The position numbers were made by a program, and so were the translations under genes. A DNA stretch of 64,000 bases from Flavobacterium tyrosinilyticum. Lineage in GTDB: Bacteria > Bacteroidota > Bacteroidia > Flavobacteriales > Flavobacteriaceae. How positions within the stretch are numbered: position 1 is the first letter of the stretch; the number at the start of each line of letters is the position of its first letter. The stretch is from the NCBI RefSeq assembly GCF_023656565.1, contig NZ_JAMOKG010000003.1:992001-1056000 (forward strand), in the 5' to 3' direction. The notes below the pieces were generated by a model that was given only the letters and a program-made list of their open reading frames with translations, had not been told where the DNA came from and ran no database searches. Shown piece after piece: positions 1 through 7,505 of this stretch.

Positions 1-1156
1 TATAGGTTTTAATATTTTCTTTGCTTTCTGCATATCTCACATAAGCATTTTTAACTTCGGTAGTAATCTGGTCTTTGGTCACTTCTAGGGCTATATTACT
101 TTTATCGATTTCCAGTTTATCACTGCCTATGCGATGTTTCAGATTATAGAAACTCGAAATATCCCAATTCAAAGAAAGTCCCGCCGCCCAATAATTGAGA
201 ATATTGACATAATTGGGCCATTGTGCTGGATATTCGGTATTGAGAATAACATTTGCATTTACGTTTGGTTTAAATCCACTTTTGGTCAGGCTTAATGTCG
301 ATTCCGAAAGCTTGATTCTTATTCCTGCTCGCTTTATTTCTTCCCTATTCTGAAAAGCTTCTGCTAAACTTTCCTGCAGATTCATATTTTCTGTCGGAAT
401 CATACTTTCTGCCACTTCAGGTTTTAAAATCGTATGGGTTGGAAAACCGATTAAAATATCCAAATAATTGCTGATCAGTTCAATCGTATTAGTGCTTCTA
501 AAAACAGAAACCTTAAAATTAGATTGCTGCAATTCGGTTCTCAAAAGGTCGCTCGTAAGATTCTGACCATTTTTCACACGCGATTTTAACTGATTTATTC
601 GAATATCGGTATTGATAATATTCTGTTTGGTAACCTCAATCTGACGGTATAATTTCTCGAGTGTAAAATATTGTTCGGTAATCGCATTCTTGACATCGGC
701 TTCTGTCATTTTCACGGCAGATTCCTGCATCTGACTGATTAATTCCTGCTGATTAATTCTAGTGTTAATGGCATTTCCAGCGTAAATTGGGAGTGAAGAA
801 ACAATATTAGCAAAACCTTGATGATCGTAATAATCTACGGTAACATTTCTGGCATAAAATCCTTCATAGATTTTAGGATCGCCAATATAATTGTATCCGC
901 CATTTAAGCTTATTCTTGGCGCTTTTGCAATTTTGGCCTGACTGACATTTTCATTTGCAATAGCGAGATCTGCATTGGCCAATTTTAACTGACGGTTGTT
1001 TTTAATGCCTAACAAAATGGCTTCGTCCAATCTTATTTTTTTAGCAGACGCCAAACTGATTGTATCCTGCTGCGCAAAACTTACATTGAGGCTGCAGCTC
1101 AATAAAAAAAGAGCTAAATGCTTTAAACGAAAAACTTTAAACCGCCAATAGCTCAT
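1..1156 (-). CDS. TolC-family outer-membrane efflux protein (3' end cut by window)
   Basis: The frame is open from an ATG at 1156 to the left edge, so about 385 N-terminal residues are present and the C-terminus is missing. The start MSYWRFKVFRLKHLALFLL leads into a signal-peptide-like hydrophobic stretch ending near SFAQQ. After it come alternating helical segments such as LDEAILLGIKNNRQLKLANADL, typical of the OEP repeat of TolC proteins, which form an outer-membrane beta barrel with a periplasmic alpha-helical tunnel. Such proteins usually work with an RND or ABC pump and a membrane-fusion protein. Those partners would lie to the left of the window if this is an efflux operon; that is inference. 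The cupin gene upstream points the same way but is separated by a terminator. Confidence 0.85.
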   Translation of the reverse strand, partial: MSYWRFKVFRLKHLALFLLSCSLNVSFAQQDTISLASAKKIRLDEAILLGIKNNRQLKLANADLAIANENVSQAKIAKAPRISLNGGYNYIGDPKIYEGFYARNVTVDYYDHQGFANIVSSLPIYAGNAINTRINQQELISQMQESAVKMTEADVKNAITEQYFTLEKLYRQIEVTKQNIINTDIRINQLKSRVKNGQNLTSDLLRTELQQSNFKVSVFRSTNTIELISNYLDILIGFPTHTILKPEVAESMIPTENMNLQESLAEAFQNREEIKRAGIRIKLSESTLSLTKSGFKPNVNANVILNTEYPAQWPNYVNILNYWAAGLSLNWDISSFYNLKHRIGSDKLEIDKSNIALEVTKDQITTEVKNAYVRYAESKENIKTY

Positions 1157-1496
1157 GAGATGATATGGATTTAATTTTGCATTTTTTCGAAATTTGTAAT
1201 CAACATTATGTAATATTTAGCAGAAGTTTCGATGAAAATTAAATTTTAGCTAGGCGGAAAAACTACGATAGGTTTATTTGGATCTGCTTATCCAATCATT
1301 ATTATTTCGCATAAATTTAAACAATTATTATTCAACACTTTAATACACAAACAATCAAAATTGTTTCATTTTATAAAATGGAACAATTTTGAGAAATTCC
1401 GTGCATATTTAAAAACAAAAAAAATTGCAACAATCAAATGAGATTATTGCAATTTTACAAATAAATCAAAATGTAGTTATCGGCGTATAATTTATA
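1157..1496. other. 340-bp intergenic region between tolC-like gene and cupin gene
   Basis: AT-rich and without an ORF worth naming. It holds the terminator of the cupin gene at 1411-1456. The rest (1157-1410) must contain the promoter of the tolC-like gene, but I found no exact TAnnTTTG element on the minus strand; the closest is TAATGTTG. Confidence 0.5.
1411..1456 (-). terminator. Rho-independent terminator after the cupin gene
   Basis: Arms AAAATTGCAA (1421-1430) and TTGCAATTTT (1447-1456) pair perfectly, and AATC/GATT extends the stem after one mismatch. Read on the minus strand the stem runs into TTTTTTTTGTTTTT. It lies 40 bp past the cupin stop codon and so closes the oxidoreductase-cupin operon. 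Confidence 0.8.
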
Positions 1497-1970
1497 TTAT
1501 TCTGCTTTTGCGGCGTCCAGTAAGATTGCCAATTGAATACAGGGCGAATCCGATCGGTTGCTCCAAGCGTGATTGGTTCCGCGCTGAATTACAATATCTC
1601 CCGCTTGCAGTAAAGTCTCTTCTTCGTCTACAATCAAATAAATTTCACCCGAAATAATGATAATGTAATCTAAAGTATCAGTCTGATGCATTAACGGATG
1701 CGGCTGGCCTTCGAGAGCAACAATTCCCAAATCTTTGTCGGGCGGAATCTGGACATAACGAAAATAACTTCCGTTTTTAGGCGTATTTGGAAAAGCGGTG
1801 TTTTCAATAACTTTTTCTTCAAATTTTGCCGGTGTCGAATCTGTCGACCAGATATCTGAAATAATTAATCCTGGAAAATGTTCCGACACATTCGAAACGA
1901 TTTCATCATGTTCTATAATAGATTTTCCGTTTCGTAAACCTGTTACAATTCTTCGTGGTATTGTTTTCAT
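1497..1970 (-). CDS. Cupin-domain protein
   Basis: A 157-residue protein with a single C-terminal cupin barrel. A region around HPLMHQTDTLDY and SGEIYLIVDEE is followed by LQAGDIVIQRGTNHAWSN, the second cupin motif with G-D and the H-x-W type ligand region. Small one-domain cupins of this kind bind a metal or small molecule; the substrate cannot be read from sequence. The start codon abuts the stop codon of the oxidoreductase gene directly (1970/1971), so the two are almost certainly co-transcribed and probably translationally coupled. The divergent HxlR gene is the likely regulator. Confidence 0.85.
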   Translation of the reverse strand: MKTIPRRIVTGLRNGKSIIEHDEIVSNVSEHFPGLIISDIWSTDSTPAKFEEKVIENTAFPNTPKNGSYFRYVQIPPDKDLGIVALEGQPHPLMHQTDTLDYIIIISGEIYLIVDEEETLLQAGDIVIQRGTNHAWSNRSDSPCIQLAILLDAAKAE

Positions 1971-2972
1971 TTAATTGATCTGCATTATTAATTTTCTGCC
2001 ACTGGTTTTGTTTTCTCTCAAAATAGTAAGCGCTTTATCTACTGTTTCTTTGTTCAATCCTCCAATTACATTAATATTTGGCGTTGTAATTATTTCATTT
2101 TCTATTAAATCACTCAACTCTGTTAATCCTTTTTTATAGTAATCGTATTGTTTTTCAACTCCATACGCATAATTTGAAATATTATGAATTGTAGCGCCTC
2201 GCGAAAAAAGAATACTGCGCGATTCTGGAGTAGAAAAATTTGTGACATCAATATATCTTCCGTTTATTTTCAGCAATTTTGCAGCAATTTCAGCAACATG
2301 ATTTCCAACTAAATCAACCGCAATATCATATTTTTGATTTCCGTTTAAAGAAAGAGCGGCTTCGTAAATTTCCTCTTTTTTATAATTGATAATCTGTTTT
2401 GGTTTTACGCCAAGATTCACCAAAGAAGCGATACTTTCTTCGTTTCCAGCTGTAACTACAAAATTGGTAAAACCTTCAGCAATAAGCAGTTTCATAAAAA
2501 CATTTCCCACTCCGCCAGCACCGCCCGTAATCAGTATCGAATCGGTTAAAGAAGCATTCATTCGTTTAAAAGATTGCAAAGCCGTAAGTCCAGCTGATGG
2601 AATTCCTGCCGCTTCTTCAAAAGAAATATTCTGAGGTTTCTTTACTGCAATTCCCGCTGGCACACAAATATATTCGGCATAAGTACCGTTTGATCCCATA
2701 CTTCCAGAACCACAAAAAACAGCATCTCCAATTTTAAACTCCGTTACCTCATCACCAATTGCTGTTATGATTCCCGAAAATTCTCTTCCTAAAATTGGTG
2801 AATGTATCAGCTTTCTTTCAGAACCGTTTCCGGTCATTTGATAATCAATCGGATTAAATCCTGAAGCCATAATCTTTACCTGAATCTGATGCGATTCTGG
2901 TTGCGGAATTACCACTGTTTCCAGTTCAAATTCGCGGTTTTCCTGTAATACAATTGCTTTCATTTTTATCAT
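1971..2972 (-). CDS. NAD(P)-dependent zinc-less MDR / quinone oxidoreductase-like alcohol dehydrogenase
   Basis: A 333-residue medium-chain dehydrogenase/reductase. The N-terminal GroES-like domain has GFNPIDYQMTG and LGREFSGIITAIGDEV. The Rossmann motif TGGAGGVGNVFMKLLIAEG lies near residues 150-170. The catalytic-zinc Cys/His pattern of classical alcohol dehydrogenases is absent, which fits the quinone oxidoreductase/zeta-crystallin branch that reduces quinones or alpha,beta-unsaturated carbonyls with NADPH. It is the first gene of a two-gene operon with the cupin. A divergent HxlR regulator lies 83 bp upstream, a common arrangement for aldehyde- or quinone-responsive control. A -7 element (TACTTTTG, 2989-2982) sits just upstream. 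Confidence 0.88.
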   Translation of the reverse strand: MIKMKAIVLQENREFELETVVIPQPESHQIQVKIMASGFNPIDYQMTGNGSERKLIHSPILGREFSGIITAIGDEVTEFKIGDAVFCGSGSMGSNGTYAEYICVPAGIAVKKPQNISFEEAAGIPSAGLTALQSFKRMNASLTDSILITGGAGGVGNVFMKLLIAEGFTNFVVTAGNEESIASLVNLGVKPKQIINYKKEEIYEAALSLNGNQKYDIAVDLVGNHVAEIAAKLLKINGRYIDVTNFSTPESRSILFSRGATIHNISNYAYGVEKQYDYYKKGLTELSDLIENEIITTPNINVIGGLNKETVDKALTILRENKTSGRKLIMQIN

Positions 2973-2981
2973 TTTAGTTTA

Positions 2982-3041
2982 CAAAAGTATCGCCCTAATG
3001 CCTTATTTTTGTTATGGGTTAACCCAAGGTAACCGGTTACC
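2982..3041. promoter_or_regulatory. Divergent promoters and tandem palindromic operators of the hxlR-like gene
   Basis: On the minus strand TACTTTTG (2989-2982) fits the Bacteroidota -7 consensus TAnnTTTG for the oxidoreductase gene. On the plus strand TATTTTTG (3004-3011) fits for the HxlR gene. Immediately downstream of the plus promoter lie two perfect palindromes, GGGTTAACCC (3016-3025) and GGTAACCGGTTACC (3028-3041). They end 14 bp before the hxlR start codon. HxlR proteins bind inverted repeats in such divergent regions, so these are the probable operators, placed for autorepression and for control of the oxidoreductase operon. Confidence 0.7.
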
Positions 3042-3055
3042 AAAGAGAAACTAGT

Positions 3056-3436
3056 ATGGCAAAAATTAACGATAACGGAGTACTTCGCGAAGCCAATTGT
3101 TCTGAAGAACTTATGGCAATGCGTGACAGTCTTGATGTTTTGGGCGGTAAATGGAAATTGATGATTCTACGATTTTTAACCAATAGAACGCATCAGGTGA
3201 TTCATTTTAAAAAAATGCAGCGTGAAATTGATGGTATTTCGGCTAAAATGCTCAGCAAAGAGCTCAAAGAACTGGAAACCAATTTACTCATTACCAGAGC
3301 CGAACAAAATACCAAACCTGCAACTGTAGTTTACGCCATTACCGAATATGGAAAATCGGTGCTTCCTGTTACCGAAACCTTAGTCAATTGGGGATTGGCG
3401 CATAGAGAAAAGATTATCGAGTCGCTTAATAAATAA
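3056..3436 (+). CDS. HxlR-family winged-helix transcriptional regulator
   Basis: 126 residues covering one HxlR-type winged helix: ALDVLGGKWKL-like core (SLDVLGGKWKLMILRFL, residues about 25-41), recognition region KKMQREIDGISAKMLSKELKEL, and wing VVYAITEYGKSVLPV. A Cys at residue 15 (EANCSEEL) precedes the winged helix. A Cys in this place is the redox or electrophile sensor in several HxlR/YodB-type regulators, so sensing of quinones or aldehydes is plausible but not shown. It is divergent to the oxidoreductase-cupin operon with palindromes between them. Confidence 0.92.
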   Translation: MAKINDNGVLREANCSEELMAMRDSLDVLGGKWKLMILRFLTNRTHQVIHFKKMQREIDGISAKMLSKELKELETNLLITRAEQNTKPATVVYAITEYGKSVLPVTETLVNWGLAHREKIIESLNK

Positions 3437-3441
3437 TTTTT

Positions 3442-3572
3442 AACACATAGAAACATAGTTTTCTTTGTCTATAAAGGCGTTTCACTTGTTTTAAAAAACA
3501 TAGCTATGTGTGAGAAACTAGTTTCTTTCCAAATACTTTTTTAATGTAAAAAAATCTATGTTTCTATGTGTT
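3442..3572. repeat. 131-bp inverted-repeat-bounded intergenic element, copy A (plus orientation)
   Basis: Bounded by AACACATAGAAACATAG (3442-3458) and its perfect reverse complement (3556-3572). Inside, in this order, are AAGGCGTTTCACT, a palindrome ACATAGCTATGT and a palindrome GAAACTAGTTTC. The same layout recurs at 5361-5491 (inverted), 37562-37702 (inverted) and 43739-43871 (same orientation); a decayed copy is at 36331-36500. There is no room for a protein. Confidence 0.9.
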
Positions 3573-3609
3573 TAAAAAATTATCGAATCGATTAAATAAT
3601 TCTAAAAAA

Positions 3610-3785
3610 CATTCCGTTAGGAATGTCTGGTTGGTAGAATCAAATTTCAACGCACATTTGCACGTTCCGTAGGAACGTCTAATTAAGAGCGCAGATACAT
3701 AATTCAATTGTACAGGTGTCCCTACAGGACACAACGTAAAACGCAATCATTTTTTTTCTACCGACGAGATATTCCTACAGAATAT
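3610..3785. repeat. Cluster of four short hairpins with a TCCnTAnnGGA-like core
   Basis: Four separate perfect or near-perfect palindromes with a similar core: CATTCCGTTAGGAATG (3610-3625), ACGTTCCGTAGGAACGT (3662-3678), GTGTCCCTACAGGACAC (3716-3732) and ATATTCCTACAGAATAT (3769-3785). Compensating changes keep the stems while the flanking bases differ. A similar but GC-richer cluster is at 56277-56370. Function unknown. Confidence 0.75.
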
Positions 3786-3800
3786 TTAGCAATTTAAAAA

Positions 3801-3827
3801 CCTAACAGATTTTGAAAACCTGTTAGG
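3801..3827. repeat. CCTAACAG hairpin, copy 1 (possible bidirectional terminator)
   Basis: CCTAACAG and CTGTTAGG arms enclose a mostly paired GATTTT/AAAACC core. It sits 12 bp past the stop codon of the aminotransferase gene (minus strand), preceded on that strand by GTCAA and followed by TTTTTAAATTG, so it can act as its terminator. Close relatives are at 24602-24628 and 37507-37534. Confidence 0.6.
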
Positions 3828-3838
3828 TTGACTACTAA

Positions 3839-5323
3839 CTAATCTAACTTAAACCATTCGTTTACTTCTCTTGCGATGGTATCTTTAATTTCCGAATTTT
3901 CAAATTCATTTGAAACCGGATTATATTCATAATCTTTTTTCCATTTTTTATAATTCAGAGCTACTTTTTCAATTGCATCGCAGATATAAAAAAGCTCTTC
4001 ATTGCTCATAATCGGATGCAGTGACAAACGCACCCAACCCGGTTTATTGGTTTGATTTCGCTGCAATAATTCATTGGTAATTTCTGCGGATTTCTTTTCG
4101 TTAATATTGAACAGATAATGTGCATAAGTGCTCGCACACGACCAGCCGCCGCGAACCTGAATTCCGAAACGGTCATTTAAAAGTCTAACGATCAAATTAT
4201 AATGAATGTCTTCGATCACAAAAGAAACACAGCCTATTCTTTCTGTCGTTAAATCTCCTAAAATCGATAAACCCTCTATTTTTTGAAGTCTTGAAAAACA
4301 AAGATCAAGCAGTTCTTTTTCTCTTTCTTTGATTTTCTCCACGCCCATTTGCTCTTTTAATTCTAAAGCCAATGCCGTTCTAATAACCTGCAAAAATCCC
4401 GGCGTTCCTCCATCTTCTCTAACTTCTATTACATCGCTGTAACAATATTTGCCCAACGGATTAGTCCATTTTACATTTCCTCCGCCAGGATTATCTGGAA
4501 AATCAGATTGATATAATTTTTCATTGAAAACCAAAATACCACAAGTTCCAGGTCCTCCTAAAAATTTATGCGGCGAAAAGAAAATAGCGTCCAATTGTTC
4601 TTCTGGATCTTTTGGATGCATATCGATTTTGACATACGGCGCCGAAGCTGCAAAATCTACAAAACAAAGTCCGCCGTTTTGGTGCATGATTTTGGCTAAT
4701 TCGTGATAAGGCGTAATAATTCCTGTAACATTCGAACAAGCCGTAAACGAACCTATTTTTAAGCTTCTGTTTGCATATTTTTTAATCGTTTCAGCAAGAA
4801 CATTTGAGTCGACTAAATTGTTCTCATCAGGCGGAAGAATAACTACTTCAGCATTGGTCTCATACCACGAAACCTGATTAGAATGATGTTCCATATGCGT
4901 TATAAAAACCACTGGTCTATCTTCTTCCGATTTGGTTCGAAGCGCCATAATACGCTGCAGTTTTGACAAAGCTGCTGTCATACCGCTTCCAGTCGTTACC
5001 AAAACATCCGAATCATTGGCATTAACCGATTTTTTAATAATATCCCTTGCATGCTGATAAGCATAAGTAGAGGTTTTTCCTGTCTGACTTGAAAGTGAAT
5101 GCGTATTGGCAATCATTGGACCAATTTTATTGAGCATTATATCTTCGATCGGATGGTATAATCTTCCGCTGGCAACCCAGTCTGCGTAAACTAAATTTTG
5201 TTCTCCATAGACCGATTCGAAAGTATGATCAATTCCTACTGTATTTTCTCTAAATTTAGAAAAGTAACATTCAGGTTCTGTTGGTTTTGTTGTTGGCTCA
5301 ATAGCATTCATTTCCTTTATCAT
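3839..5323 (-). CDS. Class V aminotransferase / cysteine-desulfurase-like PLP enzyme
   Basis: 494 residues of a fold-type I PLP enzyme. Seen: VTTGSGMTAAL (cofactor phosphate loop, about 109-119), THMEHHSNQVSW (about 142-153), FVDFAASAPY with Asp223, and FFSPHKFLGGPGTCG with the probable Schiff-base Lys253. In cysteine desulfurases a mobile Cys comes late in the chain, and here RGGWSCASTYAH carries Cys396, so sulfur chemistry is possible; a non-desulfurase member of the family is equally likely. It is longer than IscS/SufS (about 400 residues) because of a C-terminal extension after residue 440. Copy B of the intergenic repeat separates it from the TlpA-like gene upstream, so co-transcription is uncertain. 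Confidence 0.8.
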   Translation of the reverse strand: MIKEMNAIEPTTKPTEPECYFSKFRENTVGIDHTFESVYGEQNLVYADWVASGRLYHPIEDIMLNKIGPMIANTHSLSSQTGKTSTYAYQHARDIIKKSVNANDSDVLVTTGSGMTAALSKLQRIMALRTKSEEDRPVVFITHMEHHSNQVSWYETNAEVVILPPDENNLVDSNVLAETIKKYANRSLKIGSFTACSNVTGIITPYHELAKIMHQNGGLCFVDFAASAPYVKIDMHPKDPEEQLDAIFFSPHKFLGGPGTCGILVFNEKLYQSDFPDNPGGGNVKWTNPLGKYCYSDVIEVREDGGTPGFLQVIRTALALELKEQMGVEKIKEREKELLDLCFSRLQKIEGLSILGDLTTERIGCVSFVIEDIHYNLIVRLLNDRFGIQVRGGWSCASTYAHYLFNINEKKSAEITNELLQRNQTNKPGWVRLSLHPIMSNEELFYICDAIEKVALNYKKWKKDYEYNPVSNEFENSEIKDTIAREVNEWFKLD

Positions 5324-5360
5324 TTTAATTAACTAAATTTATTATTGATTAAATTTTTTC

Positions 5361-5491
5361 AACACATAGAAACATAGATCATATTCTAAATAAAAGATAT
5401 TTGAAAAAATCTAGATTTTCACACATAGCTATGTTTGCTAAAACAAGTGAAACGCCTCTGTAGATAAAGAAGAACTATGTTTCTATGTGTT
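5361..5491. repeat. 131-bp inverted-repeat-bounded element, copy B (minus orientation)
   Basis: Ends are AACACATAGAAACATAG (5361-5377) and its exact reverse complement (5475-5491), the same total length as copy A. The asymmetric core is inverted relative to copy A: AGTGAAACGCCT near the right end instead of AGGCGTTTCACT near the left. It fills most of the gap between the TlpA-like gene and the aminotransferase gene. Confidence 0.9.
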
Positions 5492-5499
5492 TAAAAAAA

Positions 5500-6492
5500 T
5501 TAATTTGCCTGTCCTAAAAGTGATTTTAATGTAGATTGCAATTCTTCTCCGTGCAGGTTTTTTGCGACAATTATTCCTTTAGAATCCACTAAATAATTTC
5601 CTGGAATAGCTCTTACACCGTATAATTTAGCAACAGCACTGTTCCAGAAAAGCAAATCTGAAACATGCGTCCAAGTTAAATTATCATCTTGAATTCCTTT
5701 AATCCAGTTTTCTTTCTTTTTATCTAGAGAAATCCCTACGATGTTGAATCCTTTATCATGAAATTCTTTGTAAGCTGCTACAATATTCGGATTCTCTCTT
5801 CGGCATGGACCGCACCATGAAGCCCAAAAATCAACTAAAGTATAACCGCCTTTTAAATTATCATAAAGTCGAACTGGCTTTCCGTCAGGATCATTGGCTG
5901 TAAAATCAGGGGCTTTTTTACCTACTGCTAATCCGTCTAAAACAATAGCCAGTTCTTTTAATTCTTTCACGTAAGTGGTATTTTGAAGACTTTTATCCAA
6001 CAAAGCAATATTTTGTGTAATCTGCTCTGGCGTTAATCTATAAGACCAGTTTCTGTACAACACATAAGCCGAAACAATAGATTTTGGATGTTCGGTTATG
6101 AATTTGCTGATTTCCACATCTTTGCTCTTTTTATAGATTTCGAACAAATCTTGAGAAGCTGAACCTTCAACCACAGAAGCGGTATAATATTTCTTCGGAC
6201 TCAGTTTTACTGTAATCGGGTCTTTTTCAAGAAAAACATACAAAGGCGAACTTTCTGTATTGACACTTAATCCGTATAATTCTGGTGTTTTTACTTTTGT
6301 TTTAAAGCTAAAATTTCCATCTTTTACTTTTACCGAATCAATTGTAGTAAACATTTTATTGTGAAACTTTTGCAGGTAAACATATTGTGCTACGGTATCG
6401 ACAACAGTACCTTTTAATTGTAAATTATTTTCCTGCGCTTGAGTTTGAAAAGCTCCAAAAAGCAAAGCAAAACCTAATAGTATTTTTTTCAT
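5500..6492 (-). CDS. TlpA-family thiol-disulfide oxidoreductase with N-terminal DUF4369-like domain
   Basis: The start is placed at 6492, giving 330 residues that begin with a clear signal peptide (MKKILLGFALLFGAFQTQAQ). A longer frame would need a TTG codon at 6630 and would bury the signal peptide. Residues about 25-180 look like the DUF4369 domain common in Bacteroidota periplasmic TlpA/ResA relatives. The C-terminal thioredoxin fold has VDFWASWCGPCRRENP with the CGPC active site and a cis-Pro region RAIPGNYLVD. Such proteins reduce disulfides in the periplasm. The odd point is the SAM-I riboswitch and promoter about 240 bp upstream on the same strand with no other sizeable gene between, which suggests control by S-adenosylmethionine. 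Confidence 0.85.
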   Translation of the reverse strand: MKKILLGFALLFGAFQTQAQENNLQLKGTVVDTVAQYVYLQKFHNKMFTTIDSVKVKDGNFSFKTKVKTPELYGLSVNTESSPLYVFLEKDPITVKLSPKKYYTASVVEGSASQDLFEIYKKSKDVEISKFITEHPKSIVSAYVLYRNWSYRLTPEQITQNIALLDKSLQNTTYVKELKELAIVLDGLAVGKKAPDFTANDPDGKPVRLYDNLKGGYTLVDFWASWCGPCRRENPNIVAAYKEFHDKGFNIVGISLDKKKENWIKGIQDDNLTWTHVSDLLFWNSAVAKLYGVRAIPGNYLVDSKGIIVAKNLHGEELQSTLKSLLGQAN

Positions 6493-6601
6493 TTTATTTT
6501 TAGTTTTAAGATTAGACAAAAGAATTTCAGGCCAATGAAAAAAGTCATTAGCGATATTGTTGTTTATAAAAGAAATTGGAGAGAAACTAGTCTTTTCGCC
6601 T

Positions 6602-6682
6602 TCAGAAAAAAGCAAAACTGTTTTCTTCAAAAATGGAATTCAAGAGTTCATAACTAGCGTACAAAATGGATTCTGCTTTCAT
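6602..6682 (-). CDS. Possible 26-residue ORF between SAM riboswitch and TlpA-like gene
   Basis: ATG at 6682 opens a 26-codon frame (MKAESILYASYELLNSIF...) ending at a TGA at 6604-6602. It lies in the leader between the riboswitch and the TlpA-like start. There is no recognisable family and no support beyond position. It could be a leader peptide or chance. Confidence 0.2.
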   Translation of the reverse strand: MKAESILYASYELLNSIFEENSFAFF

Positions 6683-6730
6683 AATAAAGATTTTAAATGG
6701 ATGATCTTAAACAGATTTACGGAGAAATCT

Positions 6731-6831
6731 TTCTTATCTGCCCGCACACAGCGGAAGGATTTAGCACCTTATTCGGCAACAGGTTGCTAAGACTTCAATG
6801 GGCCTATTCCCTCAGTCTTTCTGGATAAGTA
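6731..6831 (-). promoter_or_regulatory. SAM-I (S-box) riboswitch
   Basis: Read on the minus strand from 6829 to 6733 the core of the S-box aptamer is nearly complete. P1 is CTTATC paired with GATAAG. Between them come GAGGGAATAGGCCC (J1/2-P2 kink-turn region), TTAGCAACC, GGTGCTAAATCC, and a P4 hairpin CCGC...GCGG before GCAGATAAG. The length of about 97 nt is normal. It binds S-adenosylmethionine and normally represses methionine/SAM genes. The downstream gene here is a TlpA-like oxidoreductase, not a classic met gene. I see no obvious terminator stem after it, so the mechanism of output is unclear. Confidence 0.95.
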
Positions 6832-6855
6832 TCATTATATAAATTTTCTGTGATA

Positions 6856-6887
6856 CAAATATATATTAATTCTACCGAATTAGTCAA
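6856..6887 (-). promoter_or_regulatory. Promoter of the SAM riboswitch transcript
   Basis: On the minus strand TTG (6887-6885) and TATATTTG (6863-6856) form a Bacteroidota -33/-7 pair with 21 bp between. The predicted start is about 20 nt before P1 of the riboswitch. Confidence 0.7.
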
Positions 6888-7047
6888 GTTTAAAGTGGAT
6901 TTTTTTGATTTTTTCTTAAAAAGAACATTTCAATACAATTCAAGATTTTAAAAATCAACACATTAAACTAAAGTGTATTTTTGGTCAGCCCCTTTTTTTA
7001 TAAAAGAAATTCATACGTTTTACTTTTCAAAAAAAGAAAACACAGAT

Positions 7048-7503
7048 TTATTCCGCACAAAAGACATGCAAATATTTATTTTTTTCAAGATTTGAAAACG
7101 TTTCTTTTAACCCGTTTTCTAAGTTTGAAGTAATTAATCTCAAGACTTGTTTTAAGTCATCGAAATTATTGGGTTTTACAAAATAGCAGACTGCTCCAAG
7201 ATTGGCCGCGGTATCCATGTCATTCATGTACGAAGAGGTAGAAATCATAATTACAGGAATATCTTTATAACGCTCTTCCGATTTTAATTGCTTCAGACAT
7301 TCCCAGCCGTTCATAACTGGCATATTTAAATCTAGAAAAACAATTTCTGGAATCTTCTCCTGATTTTTCAACGTATTTAGCACACCGCTACCATTTTCTG
7401 AACAATAGCACACAATACTTTCATCTATTTCTGCCAATGCTTCGCAAAACATTTCTGCATCATCCTGATCGTCATCAGCCAATAAAATCATCTTTTCTTG
7501 CAT
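7048..7503 (-). CDS. Single-domain response regulator (CheY/Rcp1-like receiver)
   Basis: 151 residues, one REC domain without an output domain. Seen: acidic pocket LLADDDQDD (residues 7-15), phospho-acceptor Asp58 in VFLDLNMPVMNGWE, conserved ISTSS (switch Thr/Ser) and FVKP with the invariant Lys. It starts two bases after the stop codon of the sensor kinase, so both come from one transcript and it should be the kinase's partner. Output is probably by protein-protein contact, as for Rcp1 in phytochrome-like pairs. Confidence 0.92.
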   Translation of the reverse strand: MQEKMILLADDDQDDAEMFCEALAEIDESIVCYCSENGSGVLNTLKNQEKIPEIVFLDLNMPVMNGWECLKQLKSEERYKDIPVIMISTSSYMNDMDTAANLGAVCYFVKPNNFDDLKQVLRLITSNLENGLKETFSNLEKNKYLHVFCAE

Positions 7504-7505
7504 AC

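Noticed and set aside
3564..3746. 60-residue minus-strand frame
   Set aside because: It runs through the hairpin cluster and one end of repeat copy A; the apparent peptide is a by-product of repeats.
6493..6630. N-terminal extension of the TlpA-like gene to a TTG at 6630
   Set aside because: It adds 46 residues of no pattern and buries a clear signal peptide that starts at 6492.
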